64,000 nt of DNA from Phycisphaerae bacterium RAS2 (GTDB taxonomy: Bacteria; Planctomycetota; Phycisphaerae; UBA1845; UTPLA1): contig CP036352.1 in NCBI GenBank assembly GCA_007753915.1, positions 1,860,001 through 1,924,000 of the forward strand, given 5' to 3'. A program made the translations under genes and the position numbers. Shown in pieces: positions 49,670 to 58,014 of the stretch (position 1 is its first letter; each line of letters starts with the position of its first letter). Below the pieces are notes generated by a model. It saw only the letters and a list, made by a program, of their open reading frames with translations, was not told the DNA's origin and made no database searches.

Positions 49670-52483
49670 TCATTTCGGCGTGGCAGAGTCCTGCGACAGA
49701 AGTGCGCGAAGCTCCGCGAGGGCCGCCAAGGCCGCCAATGGGGTCATTTCCTCCGGGTTGAGCTTGGTCAATCGCTCCGCGATTTGTGGCCACGATTCGG
49801 GAGTCGCCGGTGCGCCACCGAAGAGCATGAGCTGGTTTGATTCGGTACTCGCCTTGCCGCGGCGCGGCTGATTCACCTCGCCATCGGATCGCGATTCCAA
49901 TTCGTGAAGGATCGACTCGCTGCGACGGACGACGGATGGAGGCAGGCCGGCCATCGCGGCGACATGGACGCCGTAACTTCGATCCGTCGGGCCGGGCAGG
50001 ATGCGGTGAAGAAAGACGATGCCGCGACTCGCGCCGCCGGGCCGCAATTCCTCTCGCACCGCGACATTGAAATTGGCCACGCCGGGCAGTTCGCCTGCGA
50101 GGTCCGTCAATTCGTGATAATGCGTGGCGAAGAACGTGCGGCAGCGCGTCGTCCGCGCGAGGTGCTCGGTGATCGCCCACGCGATGGCGAGGCCGTCATA
50201 GGTGCTCGTGCCGCGCCCGATCTCGTCGAGAATGACGAGCGAACGGCGCGTGGCCGTGTTCAGGATGCGCGCCGCTTCGACCATCTCGACCATGAAGGTC
50301 GATTGCCCGCGCGTGAGTTCGTCGCTCGCGCCGACCCGCGCAAAAAGCCGATCGACCGTTGAGAGACGCATGACCTTTGCGGGGACGAAACTGCCTGTGT
50401 GAGCGAGCAAAGTCAGCAGGGCGACTTGGCGGATGTAAGTCGATTTGCCTGCCATGTTCGGGCCGGTTAGAAGAATCAGCCGGTCCCCATCCGCGCGAAG
50501 GCGACAATCATTCGGCACAAAGCGCTCGGCCAGCGTGACGTCCAGCACGGGGTGGCGGCCATCCTGAATCTCCAGCAGATGATCGCCATCTTCGTCGAAG
50601 CAGGGCCGCGCGTAGCCGCGTCGTCGCGCGGCGTCCGCGAAACCGGCCAGCACATCCAGCGTGGCGACGGCATCGGCCGTTTCCTGAATGCTCGACAGGC
50701 GTTCCGCAGCTTTGGCACAGAGTTGCTCAAACAGCTCCAGCTCCCGCGCCTGGGCGCGTTCCGCAGCGCCGAGAACTTCGGTCTCATGCTTCTTGAGTTC
50801 GTCGGTGATGTATCGCTCGGCGTTGCGCACGGTCTGCTTGCGCACGTATTCTGGCGGCACTTTGTCTCGGTGCTGGTGAGTGATCTCGATGTAATAGCCG
50901 AAGACCGAATTGTAACCCACCTTGAGGCTGGGGATCCCCGTGCGCTGCGCCTCGCGCGCCTGATACCCGGCGAGGGATTGATCGCCGGCGACGCTAATCT
51001 GCCGGAGGCGATCCAATTCCACATCGTGCCCCTCGGCAACGAAGCCGCCGTCGCGCGCGACCATCGGCGAGTCGTCCCGCAAGGCCGAGGTGAGGACGTT
51101 CGCAAGATCTTCGTGGCCACCCAGTCGTTGAGCGACCTGATCCAGCAGGTCGTTCGCGGCGTCGCGGACCGATTCCCCCAGAACGCGACGGGCTTCGATG
51201 CAGCGTTCCAGCGAACGGCCAAGATTCAGCAAGTCGCGCGGACTGACACGCCGCACACCGAGCCGCGCGCTGATGCGCTCCAGGTCGCCCATCTCGGCGA
51301 TCAGGTTGCGCAACGCGGCCAGCCGGTCGGGTTGATCGATCAACGCCGCCACCGCATCCTGTCGCCGGCGAATCTCGGATACATCGGTCAGCGGGTAGCA
51401 GAGCCATTGTCGAAGACGCCGCGCGCCCATCGGATTGCAGGTGGCGTCGATCGCGCCGAGCAGGGAGCCTTCGCGTGCGCCGTCGCGCAGTGTTCGCTCG
51501 ATCTCAAGCGAGCGAAGCGTAAACTGATCGATCATCATATACCGCGCGGACGACCGCGGCGCAAGCGGCATGATGTGTGCGAGGGCGGATTTCTGGGTCT
51601 CGCTCAAATAGTCCAGCAATGCACCGGCCGCGCAGAGCGACTCGTCGAACCGGTCGAAGCCCAGCCCTTCCAGCGTCGTAACGCCGAACTGACGGTGCAA
51701 CCGATCCCGTGCCAGGTGTGGATCAAATGCGTGGGCGGGACGTGATGTGGTCGGGCAATGCAGGGATGACTGGATCGATTGCCATGGTTCACTCGCGTCG
51801 GCTGCCGCGTCGCCCACCGAAGTCTCGGGCGCCAGAATCTCGGCCGGATTCAGGCGCACCAGTTCGTCTGCCAGATCGGCGGAGTCGATCAACTGGGCAA
51901 AGAACCGTCCGCTTGCAAGTTCGACGCAGGCCAGTCCGACGCGCGCTGTGCCGTCTGCGGCCGGGCAAAGCGCGACCAGCAGGTTGTCGGTTCGCGCGTC
52001 CAGCAGGGCATCGTCGGTCAACGTTCCCGGTGTGATGATGCGGACGATGTCGCGCTTGACGACGCCCTTGGCGAGCTTCGCGTCTTCGAGCTGCTCGCTG
52101 ATGGCGACGCGGTAGCCGGCGGCCACGAGGCGCGCCACGTAACGATCCAGCGCGTGATAGGGGACGCCCGCCAGTGGAATCGGCGAGTCGCTGCTTTTCT
52201 CTCGCGCGGTCAGGGTCAGGCCCAGGACGCGCGAGATCGTTTTCGCATCCTCGTAAAACGTCTCATAGAAGTCGCCCATGCGAAAGAGCAGGATCGCGTC
52301 GGATACGCGAGCCTTTTGCTCGAGGTATTGACGCATCGCAGGCGCGATCTTGCTTGCCGGCTCGGCGGGCGCACGGCGGTGGGAGGCCGGTTCACGCGGC
52401 GCGCGATCGGTCGACGCAGGGGCGTCCGTTGCATTCGCCGCGTCGGTCACAGGAGTGTCATGTTTCTGTCGCCGTGCAGCCAT
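49670..52483 (-). CDS. mutS: DNA mismatch repair protein MutS
   Basis: Mismatch recognition ATPase, 937 residues. After a low-complexity linker (about 1-45) comes the mismatch-binding domain with MGDFYETFYEDAKTI (the Phe-x-Glu wedge), the connector, the long lever/clamp helices, and the C-terminal ATPase with Walker A GPNMAGKSTYIRQ, Walker B LVILDEIGRGTSTYDG and the signature STFMVEMVEAARIL. MutS slides on DNA after binding a mismatch and recruits MutL. The extra N-terminal ~45 residues and the extended C-terminal tail are the only departures from the usual ~860. No mutL is in the window. Confidence 0.97.
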   Translation of the reverse strand: MAARRQKHDTPVTDAANATDAPASTDRAPREPASHRRAPAEPASKIAPAMRQYLEQKARVSDAILLFRMGDFYETFYEDAKTISRVLGLTLTAREKSSDSPIPLAGVPYHALDRYVARLVAAGYRVAISEQLEDAKLAKGVVKRDIVRIITPGTLTDDALLDARTDNLLVALCPAADGTARVGLACVELASGRFFAQLIDSADLADELVRLNPAEILAPETSVGDAAADASEPWQSIQSSLHCPTTSRPAHAFDPHLARDRLHRQFGVTTLEGLGFDRFDESLCAAGALLDYLSETQKSALAHIMPLAPRSSARYMMIDQFTLRSLEIERTLRDGAREGSLLGAIDATCNPMGARRLRQWLCYPLTDVSEIRRRQDAVAALIDQPDRLAALRNLIAEMGDLERISARLGVRRVSPRDLLNLGRSLERCIEARRVLGESVRDAANDLLDQVAQRLGGHEDLANVLTSALRDDSPMVARDGGFVAEGHDVELDRLRQISVAGDQSLAGYQAREAQRTGIPSLKVGYNSVFGYYIEITHQHRDKVPPEYVRKQTVRNAERYITDELKKHETEVLGAAERAQARELELFEQLCAKAAERLSSIQETADAVATLDVLAGFADAARRRGYARPCFDEDGDHLLEIQDGRHPVLDVTLAERFVPNDCRLRADGDRLILLTGPNMAGKSTYIRQVALLTLLAHTGSFVPAKVMRLSTVDRLFARVGASDELTRGQSTFMVEMVEAARILNTATRRSLVILDEIGRGTSTYDGLAIAWAITEHLARTTRCRTFFATHYHELTDLAGELPGVANFNVAVREELRPGGASRGIVFLHRILPGPTDRSYGVHVAAMAGLPPSVVRRSESILHELESRSDGEVNQPRRGKASTESNQLMLFGGAPATPESWPQIAERLTKLNPEEMTPLAALAALAELRALLSQDSATPK

Positions 52484-52720
52484 TCAGTTCTCGGATGGGC
52501 GCGAAATCAGGGCGCGCGGCGGAGTGTAACCGAGGCGTGGATGGGCCGGATCAAATGGGTATTTGCCTGTGAAATCGTCGATTCGTCGAAAACCGATGCG
52601 CCCTTTACGGTTAAGTTCGATGGTTTCGAACCTTGTGGAGAATGCGCTCAAGGAAGCGGACAATTCGGCGAAAGCCGAAGTGAGCGGTAGCATGTGATTG
52701 GCGCGTATGCACTTACCGAC

Positions 52721-52749
52721 TTGACAGGTCCCATAAACGGCGATATACC
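52721..52749 (+). promoter_or_regulatory. Strong sigma70-like promoter for the lipoprotein cluster
   Basis: TTGACA (52721-52726, a perfect match) and TATACC (52744-52749) with an ideal 17-base spacer, about 210 bases upstream of the CsgG-like lipoprotein start at 52961. The region between is a plausible 5' leader without an evident regulator. This is the best-looking promoter in the window. Confidence 0.6.
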
Positions 52750-52960
52750 GTACTTTGTGGCTCGTGGAATCCGTGCGCTTGCGTCCGGGTGCTGTCTGAC
52801 ACCGTGGCGCGCTTGAAACGAGCCCGACCTCGCGTCCATCTGGGATCGACCGATGACGGCGTCCCGTTCCAGCCAATTGCTGCACGCGCGGCGCCGTGGA
52901 CGGCGCGGCTGCGTTTTCGGCTTGCATGCACACTACACACCTTTGAAGGAGACCGACCCG

Positions 52961-53989
52961 ATGAAGCAGTTCGCCCGACTCGCCGTTTTCGCTCTCGCGG
53001 TATCGGCCATCGGCTGTTCCAAGACGCCGATCGCCAACGTCGAGATCACTGAAAGCTCGCAGCCCAAGACGCCGCTTTCGAGTCAGCACATGCAGATTGC
53101 GGTGATGAACGCCAACATGGCGGATTCCACCGGCGAGTTCGATCAGGCCAAGTGGTCGACGCTGACGGCTGACATGATCCAGTCCTACCTGGAGCGCGCG
53201 TCCGAGCAGAACAACATCCCGATCAAGCTGGTCGACCGCGAGCACCTGAAGATGACGATGGGCGAGAAGGACCTCGCAGCCGCCGGCGTCACGGACAGCG
53301 GCGACAACGTCGCGGCGGCGCAGGTCAAGGGTGCCAGCGCGATTTTAACGAGCAAGGTCACGGTCAAAATCGACAAGCAGGTCGGCAAGAAGCGCACCAT
53401 CGATGCGATGGCGCTGGCAGCCGGTGCATGGGGCAGCGGCGGTTTCGGCGCCGGAGCGGTGGATACCGAACAGGTGGATGAAGAAGCCCGTAACATCACC
53501 GTGAGCTGCCAATTCCAGATCAAGGACCCGGCGACCAACGAAGTGATTGTTTCGCACAACGGAATGCCGTCGCAGGAATTCACCAAGACGTCGGCCAGCC
53601 CGTTCTTCGGATCTGCAAAGACCGAGGCGGACATGTCACCGCGCGACCAGGTCATCGGCGGCATGATTGAGCATCACGCCCAGGACTTCCTCGCGAAGTT
53701 CATTCCCATGTCGCGCCGAACGGACATCACGGTAAAGCCCAGCAGCGACAAGAACAGCATCGCCGGGGTGAACGCGCTGGTCGGCGACGATTACGAAACC
53801 GCCCTGGGCAGCTTCAAACAGGCCATTGCAGCGGACCCGACCGATCACAAGTCGTGCTTCGGCGCGGGCGTTGCATGCGAAAAGCTCGGCCGCCGCGACG
53901 AGGCCCGCAAGTACTACAAGCAGGCGAAGTCCTATGACAACGACGAGCCGCAGTACAACGCTGCGGTCGCGCGAATTGAGCGGATGTAA
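52961..53989 (+). CDS. CsgG-like/TPR lipoprotein
   Basis: A 342-residue lipoprotein: MKQFARLAVFALAVSAIGC has a clear lipobox (Cys about residue 19). Residues about 45-240 resemble the CsgG/LpoB-type beta-alpha fold (QIAVMNANMADSTGEFDQAK, VKGASAILTSKVTVKID, NITVSCQFQIKDPATNEVI), which in E. coli forms secretion pores or activates wall synthesis. Residues about 265-342 hold two tetratricopeptide repeats (NALVGDDYETALGSFKQAI and KSCFGAGVACEKLGRRDEA). GAAGGAG before the ATG is strong. It starts a run of four envelope lipoproteins; a well-formed promoter lies 210 bases upstream. Function unproven. Confidence 0.8.
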   Translation: MKQFARLAVFALAVSAIGCSKTPIANVEITESSQPKTPLSSQHMQIAVMNANMADSTGEFDQAKWSTLTADMIQSYLERASEQNNIPIKLVDREHLKMTMGEKDLAAAGVTDSGDNVAAAQVKGASAILTSKVTVKIDKQVGKKRTIDAMALAAGAWGSGGFGAGAVDTEQVDEEARNITVSCQFQIKDPATNEVIVSHNGMPSQEFTKTSASPFFGSAKTEADMSPRDQVIGGMIEHHAQDFLAKFIPMSRRTDITVKPSSDKNSIAGVNALVGDDYETALGSFKQAIAADPTDHKSCFGAGVACEKLGRRDEARKYYKQAKSYDNDEPQYNAAVARIERM

Positions 53990-54213
53990 TCACTCGGTGC
54001 AGACTTTGCCGATTCGCCGGGGTGGCGGTTGCCCGCGATCCAGTATGGACCGGGACGTACCAACCTTCGGAGGTTAGCGGTGTCTAGTTCGCCATGTTGA
54101 TTCGCCAATGCGGAGGATTCCCTGCCGCTTGTCATTACAAGTAACCAAACGGGGCGGCCGTTCCTGACGAAATCGCCGGGCGGCCGACCGATCCTCGACC
54201 CAAGGAGAACACC

Positions 54214-55533
54214 ATGATGAAACAATCGAAACGACTCATTGCCGCCGTAGTCTGTATGGCGGTTTGTCCGGCGCTGGTATCAGCGCAGGATGCCGCCAAG
54301 GATGCCCAGAACAAGCTGCTGGCCAAGCGCGCGGCTGAAGCGGATGCATACCGCAAGCTGGGCGAGACGATTCAGGGCCTGCAGATCACGTCGGACACGC
54401 ATGTACGTGATTTCGTATGCGAGTCGGACACGATTCGATCAGACTTTGACGGATTTGTGCGGGGTGTGCGGTTCGGGAAGCCCAAGTGGGATTCCGAAGG
54501 CACCTGTTCAATCGAGGCCGAAGTAACCGTCGCCAAGCTCGTGGAGGAATTGAAGGAGCTTCACAAGCGGCATTACAAGGGCGACAAGTTGAAGTCCGAA
54601 GACTTCCGCCAGATCACGCAGTACTACAAGAAGGACATCATCAAGGCCGTCGGCATGGGCGCCCCGCGTCCGGAGCTTCCGCCCGGAATTCCCGGCGGCG
54701 ATATTCCGATGCCGGCCGGCGTGACGGCTCCGCCGCCGGTGATCCCCGCCTTGTGGAAGAGCATCCCGCCACAGGAGCGGTTGATGGCGCAGCGCGCGGC
54801 GGAATTGGACGCGAAGCGCAAGCTGGTGGAGCGCATCAAGGGTCTGCGCGTGAGCAGCGCGACGCATGTGCGCGATTTCGTAGCCGAGTCCGACGTGATC
54901 GACGCGGAATGCGCGGCGACGCTGACCGGTTCGTACCAGGTTGGCGATGCCTATTTTCACGACGATGAGCTGATCGTTGAAGTGACCTGCGAAGTCCCGA
55001 CCGAGCAAGTCATCACGACGATCAAGAGCCTGCACAAGCGCCACTACAAGGGCGACAAGGTGACGGGCATGGACATCGAGAAAGTCTCGCAGGAAATCAA
55101 GTCGCAGAAGTTCCAGGCGGTCGGAATGGGCGTACCGCGACCGCAGGCCATCGCTGTGTGCGTGAAGACCGCGAAGATCGAGCTGCCCGATTGGGCGGGC
55201 CAGAAGATTCGTGCCGAAGGCAACGGCGTACCGCCGGCCGACAAGACGGGCACGCCGCAAGGCAAGCTAATGGCTGCCCGCGCCGCGGAGTTGGATGCCA
55301 AGCGCCGACTCGGCGAGCAGGTCATGGGATTTGTGATCGAATCGAATACGACCGTTCGAGACTTCGTCACCGAGAACGACGAGATCAACACGCAATTGCT
55401 GGCATACATCCAGGGTGCGTACGTCGTGTCCACCAAGTACGACGCCGAAGGCACCGCCACGGTGGCCGTCGAGATGCCGGCCATGCAGATTTGGGAAATT
55501 GTTCACACGTACATCAAGGTCAAGCGGATGTAA
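54214..55533 (+). CDS. Exported protein with three LPP20-like repeats
   Basis: A 439-residue protein with an N-terminal signal peptide (about residues 1-25, ending ALVSAQ). The body is three related modules of about 155-160 residues starting near residues 32, 187 and 349; each opens with a helix such as AKRAAEADAYRKLGETIQG and continues with THVRDFVxExD. The pattern fits the LPP20/DUF541-type lipoprotein family, though the signal lacks a lipobox Cys. The third module is shorter, ending AYVVSTKYDAEGTATVAVE. AAGGAG precedes the ATG. It lies 224 bases after the CsgG-like gene and may share its transcript. Role unknown; likely an outer-membrane or periplasmic structural protein. Confidence 0.78.
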   Translation: MMKQSKRLIAAVVCMAVCPALVSAQDAAKDAQNKLLAKRAAEADAYRKLGETIQGLQITSDTHVRDFVCESDTIRSDFDGFVRGVRFGKPKWDSEGTCSIEAEVTVAKLVEELKELHKRHYKGDKLKSEDFRQITQYYKKDIIKAVGMGAPRPELPPGIPGGDIPMPAGVTAPPPVIPALWKSIPPQERLMAQRAAELDAKRKLVERIKGLRVSSATHVRDFVAESDVIDAECAATLTGSYQVGDAYFHDDELIVEVTCEVPTEQVITTIKSLHKRHYKGDKVTGMDIEKVSQEIKSQKFQAVGMGVPRPQAIAVCVKTAKIELPDWAGQKIRAEGNGVPPADKTGTPQGKLMAARAAELDAKRRLGEQVMGFVIESNTTVRDFVTENDEINTQLLAYIQGAYVVSTKYDAEGTATVAVEMPAMQIWEIVHTYIKVKRM

Positions 55534-55560
55534 CGAGTGGATGGCCGTCGATTGAATTCC

Positions 55561-55590
55561 GGGGCTGCGGCGCGAGGGCGCTGCGGCCCC
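55561..55590 (+). terminator. Stable hairpin after the LPP20-like gene
   Basis: A 13-bp stem with two G-T pairs (55561-55573 with 55578-55590) and a 4-base loop, itself flanked by CCGTCGA and TCGACGG that can extend the stem. No T tract follows, so it may act with Rho or only stabilise the upstream message before the small lipoprotein gene starts at 55671. Confidence 0.5.
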
Positions 55591-55670
55591 GCATTCGACG
55601 GATTGACTTGAAACGGCTAGGACTTTGAACGGTCTGTGATCAGGCCGGCGATTTCGAAAGGATTCGAACC

Positions 55671-55829
55671 ATGTTGCGAAAGTTGATGGCTTTTTGTGTG
55701 GTCTGTTGCTTCGGGCTGGCGATTTCGAGTGGTTGCTCGGAAAACGAACACAAGGTGACGGAAAAGAAAGAAGTGAAGACCGAAGGAGAGGTTCGAGACG
55801 TCTCTCCGGGCGAGATGGTCGTCGAATAG
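55671..55829 (+). CDS. 52-residue lipoprotein
   Basis: A small lipoprotein translated here by hand: MLRKLMAFCVVCCFGLAISS followed by GCSENEHKVTEK, with a lipobox SSGC around residue 22, then a short charged tail. The ATG has AAAGGA upstream. Its size and lipobox match the many tiny lipoproteins of this region. No family or function is known. It may be part of the lipoprotein cluster transcript, beyond a hairpin. Confidence 0.65.
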   Translation: MLRKLMAFCVVCCFGLAISSGCSENEHKVTEKKEVKTEGEVRDVSPGEMVVE

Positions 55830-55909
55830 TCCGGGGCTGGCGATCCAGGCAGAGCGTGCTATTGCTCAAACCGTGACGCATTGCGGAAAAGGGCGCGCGC
55901 TGGTGCGCG

Positions 55910-56035
55910 ATGAATGCACGATTTTTACTATTCTTACTCCTGCTTGCAGTGTCCGCGGCCGAGTCGGGCTGCGCGAACAATCAGCGGGTCGTGGACGAGC
56001 ATCACGAGGCCCTGACGCGGGAAGAAGAAGGTTAG
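55910..56035 (+). CDS. 41-residue lipoprotein
   Basis: A second tiny lipoprotein, translated here by hand: NARFLLFLLLLAVSAAESGC then ANNQRVVDEHHEALTREE, with a lipobox ESGC at about residue 21 and a Glu-rich tail. There is no strong ribosome binding site, so it is less certain than its neighbour, but the fit of a signal sequence and cysteine in a cluster of lipoproteins supports it. Confidence 0.5.
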   Translation: MNARFLLFLLLLAVSAAESGCANNQRVVDEHHEALTREEEG

Positions 56036-56105
56036 CGAAGCGGGGATCGCCGATATAGTATGTCGCTTGATCCGATGTCCGCCCAGTGCGGCTCGAACGA
56101 ACGGC

Positions 56106-56558
56106 ATGAATCAGAAAACTCATTCCAAACCGTGGTACGACAAGGGTCTAAAGTTCACCTGCACCCAGTGCGGCAACTGCTGCACCGGCGCGCCGGGTTA
56201 TGTCTATCTCTCGCCCGATGAGATCAAGCTGGTCTCGGCGTTTCTGGGGCGCACAGATGGAACGCTTTCACCGCAGCACCTGCGCAAAGTCGGCCGCCGC
56301 TACTCACTTACGGAAGACAAGAAGTCGGGCGATTGCTGTTTTCTGAAGACCGAGAACGGCAAACGAATGTGTTCCATTTATCCGGTGCGCCCGCTTCAGT
56401 GTCGCACGTGGCCGTTCTGGGATATCAACCTCGAATCCGAAGAGGCCTGGGCCGAATCGGCGCAGGGCTGCCCGGGTATGAACCAGGGCCGGCATTATTC
56501 GTTCGTACAGATACAGGTTCGCGTCAATGCCGTTCGCTGGGAGGATGCGGAACGATGA
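56106..56558 (+). CDS. YkgJ-type cysteine-cluster protein (first of pair)
   Basis: A 150-residue cytoplasmic protein of the YkgJ group, which uses a cysteine cluster to bind zinc or iron. The pattern FTCTQCGNCCTGAPGYVYLS, then CCFLKTENGKRMCSIYPVRP, then QCRTWPFWDIN matches the conserved CxxCxxCC, CxxY...RPxxCRxxPF signature. Bacterial function is poorly defined; members have been linked to metal-cluster or modification chemistry. The frame begins earlier (56067), but ATG 56106 fits the domain. It overlaps the next gene by four bases. Confidence 0.9.
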   Translation: MNQKTHSKPWYDKGLKFTCTQCGNCCTGAPGYVYLSPDEIKLVSAFLGRTDGTLSPQHLRKVGRRYSLTEDKKSGDCCFLKTENGKRMCSIYPVRPLQCRTWPFWDINLESEEAWAESAQGCPGMNQGRHYSFVQIQVRVNAVRWEDAER

Positions 56559-57196
56559 GCGCGTCGTCGGATGAAAGTTCGCGGGAATTCATGCGATGGG
56601 TTTCGCATGACGACAGCGCGGCGGCCGAACGTCGACACGAAGCCGATCGCCTCGCGGACCAACTATCCGTCATCGAGTTCCTTCGCGGGTTTTATCATCA
56701 GGTTGATACGGCTGTGGCGGCGCTTGAGCCGCGGTGTACGAATCGGGGACAGTGCTGCAACTTTGCGCGGACCGGCCATCGGCTCTTTGTCACGCCCATT
56801 GAAGTGGCCGCTTTTCGCCGGGCCTACGCGGACCGCTGGCAGCCGGCGGAACCGGCGTCGGGTCGATGTCCGTGGCAGATCGATGGCCTCTGCACCGCCC
56901 GCGAATTCCGGCCGCTGGGTTGCCGAGTATATTTTTGCGATCCGCAGGCCCAGGCGTGGCAGAATGAGTTCTATGAAGCCCGCCTGCGCGAGATGAAACA
57001 GTTCATGGGCGAGCATGGAATTCAATATCGGTACGAGGAATGGTTATCGGCGTTAAGTGTTTTTTCCGCAGAGACTTCAGGCCAGGGTCCCCAGGGCACC
57101 GCTTCGACGAGTTCCAAGCCTGCGGCAATTGACCCTTCCGCTTCATCCGCGATACAATTGACCGTGGTAAACAACCCGCCTGCCCGGCCGAGCTAA
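56555..57196 (+). CDS. YkgJ-type cysteine-cluster protein (second of pair)
   Basis: A 213-residue protein with the same metal-binding fold as its neighbour but with an added N-terminal helix and longer linkers: CTNRGQCCNFARTGHRLFVT, RCPWQIDGLCTAREFRPLGC, VYFCDPQAQAWQNEFYE. The clusters are spread wider than in the first copy. The ATG overlaps the upstream stop (ATGA), so both are co-translated. The pair may act together on one substrate, as two halves of a larger site; that is inference. The C-terminal 40 residues are low-complexity. Confidence 0.85.
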   Translation: MSASSDESSREFMRWVSHDDSAAAERRHEADRLADQLSVIEFLRGFYHQVDTAVAALEPRCTNRGQCCNFARTGHRLFVTPIEVAAFRRAYADRWQPAEPASGRCPWQIDGLCTAREFRPLGCRVYFCDPQAQAWQNEFYEARLREMKQFMGEHGIQYRYEEWLSALSVFSAETSGQGPQGTASTSSKPAAIDPSASSAIQLTVVNNPPARPS

Positions 57197-57278
57197 CCGG
57201 CCGACCCGGGAGCCGCCCGCTCCCGCCGACGATGGGGTTTGATCAGCTTAGCAAATGCCAGTGGGAGGAATCGGTGTG

Positions 57279-57491
57279 ATGAATTCAATGCGAAAGCTCT
57301 TGTGCCTGATGCTTGCGGTTGCGGCGATTGTTCCTGTCATGGGAGGCTGCGGTGTGGGTACGACCCAGCAGGAAAACAACCGTCAGATCGGTCGCGTGGC
57401 GGATTACGACGCCCGCATGATGGTGGACGATCTCGCATTGTTCTTTCAGACGCGCCGGCCGCTGCGCGGCAGCAAGTGGGTCATCGACTGA
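57279..57491 (+). CDS. 70-residue lipoprotein
   Basis: A small predicted lipoprotein: NSMRKLLCLMLAVAAIVPVM then GGCGVGTTQQ, lipobox GGC at about residue 24, followed by a region rich in Asp/Arg (ARMMVDDLALFFQTRRP). GGGAGGAA precedes the ATG at 57279; the frame runs back to 57255. Members with this mature stretch recur in planctomycetes as 'hypothetical lipoprotein' (recalled, not checked). It ends at a stem-loop. Confidence 0.7.
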   Translation: MNSMRKLLCLMLAVAAIVPVMGGCGVGTTQQENNRQIGRVADYDARMMVDDLALFFQTRRPLRGSKWVID

Positions 57492-57516
57492 TCGTCGAAC
57501 CATTCAATTGAATCCG

Positions 57517-57563
57517 AAGCCCACGGTCGTTGCGATGGTTTGTCCTTCGCCGCCGTGGGCTTT
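57517..57563 (+). terminator. Hairpin terminator after the small lipoprotein
   Basis: A 10-bp stem (57517-57526 with 57553-57562) with a long loop that itself can partly fold, ending in TTT. It lies 26 bases after the lipoprotein stop and before the Rieske gene, so it probably ends that transcript. Confidence 0.5.
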
Positions 57564-57651
57564 CACGTTGTTCGTGTCGCGAAAACACATCGGCTAAGAT
57601 TGGGTCCCGCTACTTGATCAAGGGTGAAGGTCTGCGCCACGAGTGCATTGG

Positions 57652-58014
57652 ATGAAAGGTAAACACTGGGTACGCCTGCTGCCGACGAACGCCTTAGCGC
57701 CTGGCGCGGCGAAGTACGTCGAGGCGGGCGGCCTGGAGTTGGCGGCTTTTCACTTGTCGGACCCGGACCGATTTGTGGTCACGGCCAATTCATGTCCGCA
57801 TGCAGGAGGCAATCTTGCGGCAGGGCAGGTGGAAGGACGCGAAGTAACATGCCCGTGGCATTGCTGGAAGTTTGATCTCGACAACGGCCGATGCACGCTT
57901 TCCGAAACGGTTCAGCTTCGGCGGTACGAAGCGCGGGTGGAGGGCGGCTTCATTTGGGCGAGACTGGATCAGCCGCTGCCGCCCGGTCCGCCCAATGCCG
58001 AAGGACCTTCCTGA
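57652..58014 (+). CDS. Rieske [2Fe-2S] ferredoxin-type protein
   Basis: A 120-residue single Rieske domain protein. The cluster ligands are in SCPHAGG and CPWHCWKFD (CxH...CxxH). This size and layout resemble the NirD/ferredoxin components of oxygenase or nitrite reductase systems, which pass electrons to a partner enzyme. No partner gene is adjacent. The ATG at 57652 is chosen; a GTG at 57643 is possible. The 3' end overlaps the convergent TPR gene by 65 bases, so read-through would pair the two messages. Confidence 0.85.
   Translation: MKGKHWVRLLPTNALAPGAAKYVEAGGLELAAFHLSDPDRFVVTANSCPHAGGNLAAGQVEGREVTCPWHCWKFDLDNGRCTLSETVQLRRYEARVEGGFIWARLDQPLPPGPPNAEGPS

Noticed and set aside
55655-55680. 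GGATTCGAACC, the reverse complement of a tRNA T-loop consensus, suggesting a minus-strand tRNA
   Set aside because: No acceptor stem, anticodon arm or CCA-like end fits around it, and it overlaps the start of a small lipoprotein gene. Chance match.
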